Shown here: positions 44,964-53,764 of the stretch, piece by piece
Numbering within the stretch: the stretch's first letter is position 1
How the letters are laid out: each line of letters opens with the position of its first letter
Assembly: GCF_001689125.2 (NCBI RefSeq)
Contig: NZ_CP015405.2
Location: 2,645,001 to 2,709,000 of the forward strand
Direction: 5' to 3'
From: Blautia pseudococcoides
GTDB lineage: Bacteria > Bacillota > Clostridia > Lachnospirales > Lachnospiraceae
Length of the DNA: 64,000 nucleotides
Notes under the pieces: generated by a model
Told to the model about the DNA's origin: nothing
The model's input: only the letters and a program-made list of their open reading frames with translations
The model's database searches: none
Program-made: the position numbers and the translations under genes

Positions 44964-45114
44964 GTTTTATTTTTTGTTCCTGCATAATTTTTTATAAAAT
45001 TTACTTTTTCCAGACTTTTTTAAAGAAAAGTGAATCTTTCTTTTGTGAAAGTTTCATATACTTCTCCCGTTTAAAGTGCTTTATTTGTAGCGTATTGACA
45101 ATAGCGTTTTCCCG

Positions 45115-46668
45115 TCAGATCCTTGTTGTCCACTCCGAACAGTCCCACACCTTGGATACCAGGCCGTTGTAGAACTCCGGTTCATGGCAGACCATCAGGA
45201 TGGTCCCTTTATATTCCTGCAGGGCACGCTTTAACTCCGCCTTGGCATCCGCGTCCAGATGGTTGGTTGGCTCATCCAGTAAAAGCAGGTTGCTCTCCCG
45301 GTTCAGGATCTTGCAGAGTCTGACTTTTGCCTGCTCCCCCCCGCTCAATACGCGCACCAGGCTCTCAATATGCTTGGTGGTCAGGCCGCATTTTGCCAGG
45401 GCAGCCCTCACCTCATACTGGGTGTAAGCGGGAAACTCTTCCCATATTTCTTCAATACATGACCGCTTGTTGCCCTGGGGCATTTCTTGTTCAAAGTAGC
45501 CGATCTCCAGGTAATCCCCCAGACGGACCGTACCGGACAAGGCAGGGATCAGTCCCAGGATACTTTTCAAAAGAGTCGTCTTGCCGATGCCGTTAGCACC
45601 CACAAGCGCGATCTTCTCCCCCCGCTCCACGGTCAGGGTCAGGGGTTTTGATAACGGCTCCTCATAGCCTATCACCAGTTCTTTTGTCTCCACCACAAAA
45701 CGGCTGGGGGTTCTGGCTGTGAGGAAATGGAATTCCGGCTTTGGTTTTTCCTTCGCCAGCTCGATCATATCCATCTTGTCCAGCTTCTTCTGTCTGGACA
45801 TTGCCATATTCCTGGTAGCCACCCGGGCTTTATTGCGGGCAACAAAGTCCTTCAGCTCGCTGATCTCCTGCTGCTGCCTCTGGTACGCAGCCTCAAGCTG
45901 TGCTTTCTTCACTGCGTAGACCTCCTGGAAATGGTCATAGTCCCCCACATACCGGTTCAACTGCTGGCTGTCCATGTGGTAGATCAGATTTACTACCTGG
46001 TTCAGGAAGGGGATGTCATGGGAAATCAGTATAAAAGCATTTTCATATTCCTGCAGATACCGTTTCAGCCATTCAATGTGCACCTCGTCCAGATAGTTGG
46101 TAGGCTCATCCAAAAGCAGGATATCCGGTTTCTCCAGAAGCAGTTTTCCCAGTAAGACCTTGGTTCTCTGCCCCCCGCTCAGATCCGTCACGTCCTTGTC
46201 AAGGCCGATATCCGTAAGGCCCAGTGCCCTTCCCACCTCCTCCACCTTGGAGTCTATAATGTAGAAATCGTGCATGGTGAGCAGATCCTGAATGGTGCCC
46301 AGTTCCTCCATCATCCGGTTCAGCTCCTCCTCGGAAGCCTCCCCCATGCGGTCGCAGATGGTATTCATGTTCTCCTCCATCTCAAAAAGCCAGGCAAATG
46401 CAGATTTCATCACGTCCCGGATGGTCATTCCCTTTTCCAGGGCGGTATGCTGGTCCAGGTATCCCACACGGACATTTTTGGCCCACTCGATCTTCCCCTC
46501 ATCCGGCATCAGCTTGTTGGTGATAATATTCATGAAGGTGGATTTTCCCTCACCGTTGGCCCCCACAAGGCCGATATGCTCGCCTTTTAAAAGGCGGAAA
46601 GATACATCCTGAAAAATAGCCCTGTCACCGAAGCCGTGGGACAAATGTTCTACGTTTAATATACTCAT
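45115..46668 (-). CDS. ABC-F family ATPase
   Basis: A 517-residue soluble protein with two ABC cassettes: Walker A GANGEGKST and GANGIGKTT, signatures LSGGQRTK and LSGGEQAK, Walker B LLLDEPTNYLD and LLLDEPTNHLD, joined by a charged linker rich in Lys and Gln (about 235-310). There are no membrane segments, so it acts on ribosomes like EttA/YbiT/YkpA. Some ABC-F proteins give antibiotic resistance by ribosome protection; nothing here shows which. It stands on its own strand-consistent unit downstream of ispF. Confidence 0.92.
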   Translation of the reverse strand: MSILNVEHLSHGFGDRAIFQDVSFRLLKGEHIGLVGANGEGKSTFMNIITNKLMPDEGKIEWAKNVRVGYLDQHTALEKGMTIRDVMKSAFAWLFEMEENMNTICDRMGEASEEELNRMMEELGTIQDLLTMHDFYIIDSKVEEVGRALGLTDIGLDKDVTDLSGGQRTKVLLGKLLLEKPDILLLDEPTNYLDEVHIEWLKRYLQEYENAFILISHDIPFLNQVVNLIYHMDSQQLNRYVGDYDHFQEVYAVKKAQLEAAYQRQQQEISELKDFVARNKARVATRNMAMSRQKKLDKMDMIELAKEKPKPEFHFLTARTPSRFVVETKELVIGYEEPLSKPLTLTVERGEKIALVGANGIGKTTLLKSILGLIPALSGTVRLGDYLEIGYFEQEMPQGNKRSCIEEIWEEFPAYTQYEVRAALAKCGLTTKHIESLVRVLSGGEQAKVRLCKILNRESNLLLLDEPTNHLDADAKAELKRALQEYKGTILMVCHEPEFYNGLVSKVWDCSEWTTRI

Positions 46669-46758
46669 GTTTCCTGTTCCTCTCCTGTTGTTCTTACTTT
46701 GTAACGGCTGCTTTCCTTCACAACCGCTTTTTTCTTTGGGGGCTGCCGAAACGTCACG

Positions 46759-47295
46759 TTACTTTTTCTGGCAGCAGCCGCCGCAGCCGCTTTGCATGCG
46801 GTCATCCATCATCAGATCCCTGGCGTCTGTGAGCGCGCAGATGGCCTGGGCGGAAATCCCCTCCCCTGCCCCTGTAAAGCCAAGGCCTTCCTCTGTGGTG
46901 GCCTTTATATTGACCTGGTTTTCCTCCAGATGCAGGACCTCTGCTATATTTTTCCTCATAGTATCAATGTGTGGCAGCATCTTTGGTTTCTGGGCAATAA
47001 TGGTCGCGTCTATATTATTGACCACATACATATTTTTTTCCAGAAGGGTTCCCACATGGGCAAGCAGCTTCATACTGGATATGCCCTTGTATTTTGGGTC
47101 TGTGTCCGGAAAATGCCTGCCGATATCATGAAGCGCCGCAGCGCCTAAAAGTGCGTCCATAATGGCATGCAGAAGCACATCCGCATCAGAATGTCCCAGA
47201 AGGCCTTTCTCCCAGGGGATATTCACGCCTCCCAGTATCAGATCCCTTCCCTCTGTCAGTTTGTGTACATCATACCCCATACCTACACGTATCAT
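46759..47295 (-). CDS. ispF: 2-C-methyl-D-erythritol 2,4-cyclodiphosphate synthase
   Basis: A 178-residue enzyme of the non-mevalonate isoprenoid route. Zinc ligands are visible in GYDVHKL (Asp9, His11) and the active-site [20 protein letters not shown]; the C-terminal catalytic core has [13 protein letters not shown]. The family normally ends near residue 158; here an extra tail ends in [10 protein letters not shown], giving three close cysteines. The tail could bind metal or be without function. The start is at the usual site, after GGAGAGAT. Confidence 0.95.
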   Translation of the reverse strand: MIRVGMGYDVHKLTEGRDLILGGVNIPWEKGLLGHSDADVLLHAIMDALLGAAALHDIGRHFPDTDPKYKGISSMKLLAHVGTLLEKNMYVVNNIDATIIAQKPKMLPHIDTMRKNIAEVLHLEENQVNIKATTEEGLGFTGAGEGISAQAICALTDARDLMMDDRMQSGCGGCCQKK

Positions 47296-47461
47296 AATAT
47301 CTCTCCTTTCCCGCCGTTCTTTTATCTATTACGCGGGTCTGCCGCCGGGATTTTTCCGGGGTTTCCCACTTTCTTCATGTTTCATTTTTTCGGCCATACG
47401 CAAAGTATAACAGATAATCCGTCTGCGTGACAAGGCCGTCCTGTGCGCTATCGGCAGCAAA

Positions 47462-47496
47462 AGGCAGAACACCCCTTTTTAATGGACGTTCTGCCT
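47462..47496 (-). terminator. Hairpin after copA
   Basis: AGGCAGAAC / GTTCTGCCT with a long loop, followed by TTTTG on the minus strand, about 155 bp after the copA stop codon. It is the most likely end of the copA message. The stretch 47296-47650 otherwise holds the dispersed palindrome and no gene. Confidence 0.6.
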
Positions 47497-47544
47497 CTTT
47501 TAAACCTTTTCTTTTTACAGGTAATGCGCCGGCTATTCCGTTCC

Positions 47545-47612
47545 TTCACAGCCGCGGGCAAAAATCCATGCAAGGCCCCTTTGAGCCATGGGTTTTTTGC
47601 CTGGCTGCTGAA
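47545..47612. repeat. Dispersed imperfect palindrome, copy 2
   Basis: TTCACAGCCGCGGGCAAAAA...CATGC pairs with GCCATGGGTTTTTTGCCTGG...CTGAA. The right arm matches that of copy 1 at 221-292 almost base for base (ATGGGNTTTTTTGCCTGGC then TGCTGAA). Both lie outside genes. This one is between copA and ispF. Confidence 0.6.
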
Positions 47613-47650
47613 CGCTTTCTTACGGTCAGCGCAGCAAATGCAAAGACCTG

Positions 47651-47860
47651 CTAAACAGTTATTTCCGTCACTTCATATCCCGCATCCACAACCGCTTTTT
47701 TCAGCGCGTCCCCGGATACGTCCCCGCCGGCTTCCACATAGGCGGCCTTATCCTCCAGGCTTACGTCTGTCTTTGTCACACCCTCCACTGCGTTCAGGGC
47801 TTTTGTCACTGCTGCCTGGCAGTGCGCGCACATCATTCCTTCGATCTTCATAGTGATCAT
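47651..47860 (-). CDS. Probable internal translation start giving free CopZ-like chaperone
   Basis: Within the last part of copA, AAGGAGGAAACAAAT precedes an in-frame ATG at 47860, a near-perfect ribosome site with eight bases of spacing. Starting here gives a complete 69-residue CopZ-like metallochaperone (MxCxxC as GMMCAHC, then helix, ending EVTEITV). In many relatives copZ is a separate gene after copA; here the stop codon between them seems lost, so both the fusion and free CopZ could be produced. This is inferred from sequence only. Confidence 0.6.
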   Translation of the reverse strand: MITMKIEGMMCAHCQAAVTKALNAVEGVTKTDVSLEDKAAYVEAGGDVSGDALKKAVVDAGYEVTEITV

Positions 47861-50251
47861 ATTTGTTTCCTCCTTATTTTCCGGCAGTGTTCTGCCTTGC
47901 TTTCCATTGTCAACGGTTTCTGTCTGCTCCTTTTTGGCAGGTTTCTTCAGTACATGGAAGAAGCGAAGCCGCAGGGCATTGGTCACAACAAAAAAGCTGC
48001 TGAGACTCATGGCTGCCGCGCCGAACATGGGGCTTAACTTTAAGCCGAACATGGGATAAAGAAGCCCTGCCGCCAGCGGGATTCCGCAGGCGTTATAGAA
48101 AAATGCCCAGAACAGATTCTGTTTAATATTGCGGATAACCGCTTTGCTCAGGCCCACTGCTGTCACCACATCCAGAAGATCACTCTTCATGAGCACAATA
48201 TCCGCGCTCTCAATGGCAACATCTGTACCTGCGCCGATGGCGATCCCCACATCAGCTCTGGCAAGTGCGGGGGCGTCATTGATGCCGTCGCCAACCATGG
48301 CTACGGTTCTTCCGCCCTCCTGAAGCCTTGCCACTTCCCGCTCTTTGTCCTGAGGTAGCACCTCGGCAATGACAGTGTCTATAGCAAGCTGCCGTTTGAT
48401 CGCCTCGGCAGTTCTTCGGTTGTCTCCTGTGAGCATGATGACCTCAATACCCAGTTTCTTCATCTCCCGGATCGCCTGGGCACTTGTTTCCTTCACCACA
48501 TCCGCTGCGGCAATGATCCCGAGGATCTCATTCTCGTCAAAGAACAGAAGGGGTGTCTTACCCTCCTTCGCCAGACGTATCATGTCCTGATCCCGGCTTT
48601 CTGCAGCAAGCCCCTTCTCCTTGGCAAACTTCTGATTGCCTGCAAAGAACCGTTTACCGTTTATCTCCGCCTGCACACCCCGTCCGGACACAGCAAGGAA
48701 ATTCTCCGCTTTGGCAGGTTTTATGCCCTCCGCTCCTGCTTTCTCCAGAATGGCTTCCGCCAGGGGATGTTCACTTTTTTCCTCCAGGGCGGCAGCCACT
48801 GTGAGCAGCTCTTTTTCCGAACGTTTAAACGCAAGGATATCCGTTACCTGGGGTTTGCCCTGGGTGATGGTACCTGTTTTGTCCAATACAACACTTTTTA
48901 TGTTGTGGGTGATCTCCAGTGCCTCACCGGATTTGATGAGAATACCGTTTTCCGCGCCCTTTCCTGTTCCCACCATAATGGCCACCGGTGTGGCAAGCCC
49001 CAGTGCGCAGGGGCATGAGATAACCAGCACCGCAATGGCACAGGAGAGCGCAAATTCAAAGGTGGCTCCCGCAATGAGCCAGGCCGCTGCCGTGATCAAT
49101 GCGATCCCCATGACAATGGGTACAAAAATACCTGCGATCTTATCCGCGATCTTGGCAATGGGCGCTTTGCTGGAACTGGCTTCCTCCACCAGGCGTATGA
49201 TCTGGGAAAATGTGGTGTCATTTCCCACCTTTGTTCCCCGGAAACGGATGAATCCTGCCTTGTTCATGGTAGCCGCAATTACCGTATCTCCCACACGCTT
49301 CTCCACAGGTATGCTCTCCCCGGTAATGGCAGCCTCATCCACACTGGTGCTTCCCTCGATGATAATACCGTCTGCGGGAATGCTGCTGCCGGGCTTCACA
49401 AGAAAGATATCTCCCACCATGGCTTCCTCCGCGGGGATCTCCATCTGGCGTCCATTCCGCTCCACAACAGCCGTTTTTGGTGCCATATCCATCAGTTTCC
49501 GGATGGCCTCACTGGTCTTGCCTTTGGAACGTGCTTCCAGATATTTTCCTACATTAATGAATGCCAGTATCATCACAGCAGACTCAAAATACAAATCATG
49601 CCTGTACTGGTCCACAAGAGCAATATCCTGCACACCCAGCCCGTAACCTATCCGGTAAACAGCAAATACACCATAGACAAGGGATGCCGCGGAACCAATG
49701 GCGATCAGGGTATCCATATTAGGTGCCCCGTGCATTAAGGTGGAAAATCCTTTGGAATAATAGGAACGGTTTACAATCACCACCGGAAGGCAGAGCAAAA
49801 ACTGGGTCATGGCAAAACCCACTGCGTTCTCCGGGCCGCTTAAAAATCCCGGAAGAGGCAGCCCTGCCATATGCCCCATGGAGACATACATGAGGGGGAT
49901 CAGAAACAGGAAAGAAAGGATCATCCGGTTCCTCATCTCATGCATATGTTTTTCCACAGGAGATCCTCCGGGCTTTGCTGCTGCCTGCGAGGCTTTCCCG
50001 GCCCCGGAAGTCTTCCCGGCGGTTTCCGCATTCTCGTGTTCACCTGCAGCCGCGGCACCGTAGCCGGCGTGTTCCACTGCATTTTCTATATCCTGCACAG
50101 ACAGGGCGGACTCATCAAAATCCACCTGCATGCTGTTCGTCAGCAGGTTTACGCTGACATCCTTGGTGCCAGGCAGCTTTCTGACACATTTTTCCACCCG
50201 GGAAGAGCAGGCGGAACAGGTCATGCCTGTCACATCAAATTTCTGCTTCAT
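47651..50251 (-). CDS. copA: Copper-exporting P1B-type ATPase CopA with C-terminal CopZ-like domain
   Basis: An 866-residue membrane ATPase: N-terminal metal-binding domain with GMTCSAC (Cys12, Cys15), eight predicted helices, the intramembrane CPC metal site in ISCPCALGLATP, phosphorylation motif DKTGT, and the MVGDGINDAPAL hinge. It exports Cu(I). Unusually, residues 798-866 form a second, C-terminal heavy-metal domain (GMMCAHCQA), joined by a charged linker. This domain is encoded with its own ribosome site (see the internal CopZ entry). It is 30 bp after csoR. Confidence 0.93.
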   Translation of the reverse strand: MKQKFDVTGMTCSACSSRVEKCVRKLPGTKDVSVNLLTNSMQVDFDESALSVQDIENAVEHAGYGAAAAGEHENAETAGKTSGAGKASQAAAKPGGSPVEKHMHEMRNRMILSFLFLIPLMYVSMGHMAGLPLPGFLSGPENAVGFAMTQFLLCLPVVIVNRSYYSKGFSTLMHGAPNMDTLIAIGSAASLVYGVFAVYRIGYGLGVQDIALVDQYRHDLYFESAVMILAFINVGKYLEARSKGKTSEAIRKLMDMAPKTAVVERNGRQMEIPAEEAMVGDIFLVKPGSSIPADGIIIEGSTSVDEAAITGESIPVEKRVGDTVIAATMNKAGFIRFRGTKVGNDTTFSQIIRLVEEASSSKAPIAKIADKIAGIFVPIVMGIALITAAAWLIAGATFEFALSCAIAVLVISCPCALGLATPVAIMVGTGKGAENGILIKSGEALEITHNIKSVVLDKTGTITQGKPQVTDILAFKRSEKELLTVAAALEEKSEHPLAEAILEKAGAEGIKPAKAENFLAVSGRGVQAEINGKRFFAGNQKFAKEKGLAAESRDQDMIRLAKEGKTPLLFFDENEILGIIAAADVVKETSAQAIREMKKLGIEVIMLTGDNRRTAEAIKRQLAIDTVIAEVLPQDKEREVARLQEGGRTVAMVGDGINDAPALARADVGIAIGAGTDVAIESADIVLMKSDLLDVVTAVGLSKAVIRNIKQNLFWAFFYNACGIPLAAGLLYPMFGLKLSPMFGAAAMSLSSFFVVTNALRLRFFHVLKKPAKKEQTETVDNGKQGRTLPENKEETNMITMKIEGMMCAHCQAAVTKALNAVEGVTKTDVSLEDKAAYVEAGGDVSGDALKKAVVDAGYEVTEITV

Positions 50252-50281
50252 AATATTTCGCTCCCTTCAGCGTGCTCGTGA

Positions 50282-50545
50282 TTATTTTAATATTTTACCC
50301 AGCATAGTCACAAGTTCATCCACCTTTTCTTCTCTTTCTTCATCTGTATCCGCATTTTTGATGCAGTTTTTCAGATGGGCTGTGAGAATCTCCTTGTTTG
50401 CCTTGTTCAAAATGGCTTCTGTTGCCATAAGCTGCTGGGAAACGTCAATACAATACCTGTCTTCCTCCACCATCTTCAGAATACCGTCTATCTGCCCGCG
50501 GGCTGTTTTCAGAAGACGGCTGATTTTTGCTTTATCTGCCTGCAT
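50282..50545 (-). CDS. csoR: Copper-sensing repressor CsoR
   Basis: An 87-residue all-helical repressor of the CsoR/RcnR family. The Cu(I) ligands are present as Cys32 (RYCIDV), His57 and Cys61 (AHLKNCIKN), the family's C-H-C set. The ATG at 50545 is seven bases after GGAGC and is preferred over GTG 50551. It is followed by copA, so the pair is a self-contained copper-response unit, with a CsoR-like box upstream. Confidence 0.93.
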   Translation of the reverse strand: MQADKAKISRLLKTARGQIDGILKMVEEDRYCIDVSQQLMATEAILNKANKEILTAHLKNCIKNADTDEEREEKVDELVTMLGKILK

Positions 50546-50587
50546 GTACACAGCTCCTTTCCTGTACGCATCTCACTGTCTATCACT

Positions 50588-50604
50588 ACACCCCTGGGGG
50601 GTAT
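50588..50604 (-). promoter_or_regulatory. CsoR-type operator
   Basis: On the minus strand ATACCCCCCAGGGGTGT resembles known CsoR boxes (ATACCCCCNNGGGGTAT), 40 bp before the csoR start. It should place csoR-copA under Cu(I)-relieved repression. Confidence 0.8.
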
Positions 50605-50631
50605 CATTTCTTACAAAACAACAATAACAAA

Positions 50632-50665
50632 AAATGGAGCAAAAGTCAACACTTTTACTCCATTT
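50632..50665 (-). terminator. Terminator after the DUF2804 gene
   Basis: AATGGAGTAAAAGT / ACTTTTGCTCCATT on the minus strand with one mismatch, followed by TTTTTTG, just past the stop codon of the upstream gene; it insulates csoR. Confidence 0.85.
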
Positions 50666-50671
50666 TCTTTC

Positions 50672-51700
50672 TCACCATTTATTTCTTACTTTTTCCGCAA
50701 ATCCCAGCATGTGGCGAATCTCCAGTTTTTTCCCGTCATCTAACACCGCGGTGCCGTCAAAATGTCCGAACACCTGATGCTGGTCGCTCAAAATGATTCC
50801 TGCAGAAGTATACGCTTTGCGGTCCAGCACTGGGGTAAAGGTCAAATCCAGCCGGTCGTCCGACGATGTAAAATACCAGGGTTTCAGATATTGTTCCTTA
50901 TGCTCCTTCTCACCAGGAATATGAAATCTCACCTGGTTCAGCTTATGGGCATGGCCGTCATAGAACAGCATATTTTCAGAGGCCGCACAGGTATCCCCAA
51001 ACCCGTAGCCAAGATTAAATCCGAAAACTTTTCCGTCTATCTGCCCCTGCATGGCGCTCCAGTACCAGGTGTTGCTGTACGTCCACACGCCCCGCCCCCA
51101 GTCCAGCAGCCCGAAGCTGTCTTCGCGGCGGAAGTAATGGCGCCGGCCCTTGTACTCCACCACACCTTTTGCCCGCATACCGATGATTTTCTGATTATAG
51201 TAAAATGCCTTTTCCTTTTCAAAAGGTGTGGCGATCACCATACTGTCCTTTGGCTCCTCATCCAGTATGATCTTCATCCGTATGGGCTTATGATCATCAA
51301 AGTCTCTCATCCATGCTCTGAGTACCCGTCTGCCCTCTTCCACCCGGAATGAAAAATAGCATTTCCTATCCCGGTATCTTGTCTCTCCATACCCGGAATC
51401 CGGCGGCAGATCTGTCTTTCCCATGGGAAAAACCGTCATTGGACTCACTGTCCGCTCTGTCCTGTTGTCAAAATCCAGAAAGGAGATGCTCATAAGCCCC
51501 ATATAGCTGTTGTCATCCACGGTCAGCGCCACCCCGAAATGCGGATCATAAATCAAATAATAATCCCATTCCTTAATTCTGAGAGGGTTGGCCTGGATCT
51601 TTTCCCTGTCATATTTTTTCACCAGTGACATGGCATATCCGGCCTGGGCCAGATTGCCCTGTTCATCCAGCAGTTCCCCAGGTTCCAGTTTTTTCTGCAT
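50672..51700 (-). CDS. DUF2804 domain protein
   Basis: A 342-residue protein of the DUF2804 family, with many aromatic residues and beta strands (GEWDYYLIYDPHFG-like start, FGLLDWGRGVWTY, NTWYWSAMQG, GFNLGYGFGD). It has no signal peptide and no membrane segment. Members are sometimes compared with lipocalin- or hydroxyneurosporene-synthase-like folds, but no function is known. The start at 51700 follows AAAGGGGG; the longer frame overlaps the ZIP gene and is not used. Confidence 0.8.
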   Translation of the reverse strand: MQKKLEPGELLDEQGNLAQAGYAMSLVKKYDREKIQANPLRIKEWDYYLIYDPHFGVALTVDDNSYMGLMSISFLDFDNRTERTVSPMTVFPMGKTDLPPDSGYGETRYRDRKCYFSFRVEEGRRVLRAWMRDFDDHKPIRMKIILDEEPKDSMVIATPFEKEKAFYYNQKIIGMRAKGVVEYKGRRHYFRREDSFGLLDWGRGVWTYSNTWYWSAMQGQIDGKVFGFNLGYGFGDTCAASENMLFYDGHAHKLNQVRFHIPGEKEHKEQYLKPWYFTSSDDRLDLTFTPVLDRKAYTSAGIILSDQHQVFGHFDGTAVLDDGKKLEIRHMLGFAEKVRNKW

Positions 51701-51782
51701 GTAAATCCCCCTTTCACACAGACGCCTGCATGCTGCCGTTTTGCTTCCCGGTGTGAACCGGACAGCCGCCGCCGCACATGAT

Positions 51783-52559
51783 TTATCCAAGTGCCACATC
51801 TAATATCATCATTATCACAAACCCAACGGCAAAGCCGATGGTGGCCATATTTGAGTGATCTCCCTCACTGGCTTCCGGTATCAGTTCTTCCACCACCACA
51901 TACACCATAGCACCCGCTGCAAAAGACAGCAGATACGGAAGAACGGGGGTGATATAAGATGCCAGAAGGATGGTAACCATCGCTCCTATAGGCTCCACGA
52001 CCCCGGACATCGTTCCCATACCAAAAGCGCGAAGCCTTGAATTCCCCTCGCTTTTCAGGGGAAGGGAAATAATGGCTCCCTCCGGGAAGTTCTGGATGGC
52101 AATGCCAATGGAAAGGGCAAATGCACCCATCATGCTGATATCCGAATTTTTCGCCAGCATTCCTGCAAACACCACACCGACTGCCATACCTTCCGGTATA
52201 TTATGAAGGGTGACAGCCAGCACCAGCATGGTATTCTTTTTCAGGCTGCATTTTTTTCCCTCCGGTTCACTGCCCCCCAGATGCAGATGGGGAATCAACC
52301 GGTCCATTGAAAGTAAAAACAAGATTCCCAGTCCAAACCCCACCGCTGCCGGGATGAAGGCCAATTTTCCCATATGCTCCGACATATCCATGGATGGAAT
52401 GAGGAGCGACCACACAGAGGCTGCTATCATAACCCCTGATGCAAATCCCAAAAGCATTTTCTGCACCAGTGGTTTAATCTCGTTTTTCAGGAAAAACACA
52501 CAGGCTGCCCCCAGTGTCGTTCCCGCAAAGGGAATTAAAATTCCCAAAAATATATTCAT
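51783..52559 (-). CDS. ZIP family metal transporter (GufA type)
   Basis: A 258-residue membrane protein with about eight helices. The ZIP metal-site helices are VLAVTLHNIPEGMAVGVVFA and GIAIQNFPEGAIISLPL (HNxPEG and QNFPEG), separated by a histidine-containing loop (HLHLGGSE). ZIP proteins bring zinc or related divalent metals into the cytoplasm. It is upstream of the DUF2804 gene on the same strand, with an 82-bp gap. Confidence 0.9.
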   Translation of the reverse strand: MNIFLGILIPFAGTTLGAACVFFLKNEIKPLVQKMLLGFASGVMIAASVWSLLIPSMDMSEHMGKLAFIPAAVGFGLGILFLLSMDRLIPHLHLGGSEPEGKKCSLKKNTMLVLAVTLHNIPEGMAVGVVFAGMLAKNSDISMMGAFALSIGIAIQNFPEGAIISLPLKSEGNSRLRAFGMGTMSGVVEPIGAMVTILLASYITPVLPYLLSFAAGAMVYVVVEELIPEASEGDHSNMATIGFAVGFVIMMILDVALG

Positions 52560-52880
52560 AATTGTTCACCTGCTTTTCATTTTATAAGTTTACCGCATCT
52601 TTGCCCGGCAGCAAAAGAAGCCCGGACATCCGCTCTGCATCCCGCTTCACTGCCTGCTTGATGGAGCTAAAATTATTGTAGCATAATGCCGGGCAATTTG
52701 CACTATTTTTGTTAAGTTTTCTGTTGGCTGGAATCAATTTCCGTTACCCCACAATGCGGAGTGTGTTGCCGGGCACAGAGTGAACCGTTATCAATCTCCG
52801 TGTCACGGACAAAAAAGCCCTGTAAAAGAAACAGCCGCAAAACCGCTTCTTTTACAGGGTCCGAATATGTATCAACTTAA
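52560..52880. other. Intergenic stretch with a minus-strand terminator
   Basis: The only clear feature is an intrinsic terminator at 52818-52859 (minus strand CCCTGTAAAAGAA / TTCTTTTACAGGG, then CTTTTTTG), which ends the DUF2325 operon. A TACAAT near 52680 on the minus strand may be the -10 of the ZIP promoter. Two CCGGGC/GCCCGG-type short repeats are seen; no ORF is convincing. Confidence 0.6.
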
Positions 52881-53222
52881 TTACTGAGCCAGCGCTTTTC
52901 CCAGTTTTCTGCAGGCCTCTTTCTCCTCATCTCCGGGTTCTTCGTTGCAGATGACACTGTCGCAGACAAGCTCCGCTTTGTCCTTCCTGCAAGTTTCCTC
53001 CCAAGAACGCATCCATTCACCGTCTCCCCAGCCATAAGAACCCGTGCCTTCCCGTTTCCTCACAACCGAAAGAGAAATTCCTTTTTCTGTAAACTGCTGT
53101 GTCAGGCTTTCAAGCTGGCTTGCCAGCCCCTCCCAGGAATCATAGGGCATATTAAACAAGTTCGCCGTCTTAATGGATGCCAGTGCCGGAGAACAATGTT
53201 CTACCAGATAGCGTTCCAGCAT
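52881..53222 (-). CDS. Short DUF3793-like protein
   Basis: A 113-residue cytoplasmic protein. Its start (MLERYLVEHCSPALASIKTA) resembles the N-terminus of the DUF3793 family, but it is much shorter than usual members (near 190) and the second half (GWGDGEWMRSWEETCRKDKA, then acidic residues and CNEEPGDEE) is not recognised. It may be a truncated or diverged copy. ATG 53222 follows AAAGGA better than GTG 53228. It follows the DUF2325 gene directly under the same DtxR-like boxes, so a metal-linked role is possible but unproven. Confidence 0.55.
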   Translation of the reverse strand: MLERYLVEHCSPALASIKTANLFNMPYDSWEGLASQLESLTQQFTEKGISLSVVRKREGTGSYGWGDGEWMRSWEETCRKDKAELVCDSVICNEEPGDEEKEACRKLGKALAQ

Positions 53223-53228
53223 AGTCAC

Positions 53229-53516
53229 TCATTCCTTTCCTGCATATTCTTCTAAAACACTGTGCAGGGCCGCGGCACTGCTTGTGTGCACCCTGGCTAC
53301 CGGAATCTGATTCTTCTTTGCCTCCTGGAGGGCACTTACCACCATCTTATGAGAAACCGTGTTGGTGAATAGGATCATTAAATCCGGGCAGCCCAGTTTT
53401 TTCTTCATGGCGCCTTTCTCCTTTGCAAAAACCTTTGCCTTACAGCCATGGCATTTACAGATATTCTGATACTGACAGACCATTCTCTCATTTCCGCCTA
53501 CAATGACAATACTCAT
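53229..53516 (-). CDS. DUF2325 domain protein
   Basis: A 95-residue protein of the DUF2325 family: an N-terminal strand (MSIVIVGGNERM), a cluster CQYQNICKCHGCKAKVF with four cysteines, a Rossmann-like core (CPDLMILFTNTVSHKMV) and a final helix. The four cysteines could bind a metal or cluster. The ATG at 53516 is nine bases from GGAG. Its promoter carries two near-identical 18-bp palindromic boxes, which suggests metal-dependent control. Function unknown. Confidence 0.7.
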   Translation of the reverse strand: MSIVIVGGNERMVCQYQNICKCHGCKAKVFAKEKGAMKKKLGCPDLMILFTNTVSHKMVVSALQEAKKNQIPVARVHTSSAAALHSVLEEYAGKE

Positions 53517-53537
53517 GGGCAAATTCTCCTTTATAAA

Positions 53538-53555
53538 AGTTAGCCTTAGCTAACT
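53538..53555 (-). promoter_or_regulatory. DtxR-like box A
   Basis: AGTTAGCCTTAGCTAACT, an inverted repeat, lies next to the ribosome site of the DUF2325 gene. It matches box B at 15 of 18 positions and resembles DtxR/IdeR or MntR-type metal-repressor sites (TTAGGTTAGSCTAACCTAA). Confidence 0.7.
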
Positions 53556-53632
53556 CATATTTTTTATTAGAGCGGATGTAAGGAAATACATCCGCTGATT
53601 GGGTTGTGTATATTTATATGGAGTGGTATCTC

Positions 53633-53650
53633 AGTTAGCTTTAACTAACT
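53633..53650 (-). promoter_or_regulatory. DtxR-like box B
   Basis: AGTTAGCTTTAACTAACT lies about 10 bp downstream of the -10 element, over the likely start of transcription, 95 bp from box A. A bound repressor here would block transcription directly. A GCGGATGTA/TACATCCGC hairpin (53572-53595) sits between the boxes. Confidence 0.75.
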
Positions 53651-53660
53651 TATGTCGTAT

Positions 53661-53689
53661 ACTATACACACTTTTATGGCATGTGTCAA
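53661..53689 (-). promoter_or_regulatory. Promoter of the DUF2325-DUF3793-like operon
   Basis: TTGACA (53684-53689), 17 bp, TATAGT (53661-53666) on the minus strand, a consensus promoter placed directly against box B. Confidence 0.8.
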
Positions 53690-53764
53690 GATGTTTCTTA
53701 AAAAACAGCAGAATAATCTGCCCTCGCCGCATAGTACAGAGGCAAGGAACGTAATCGAGTGTGA

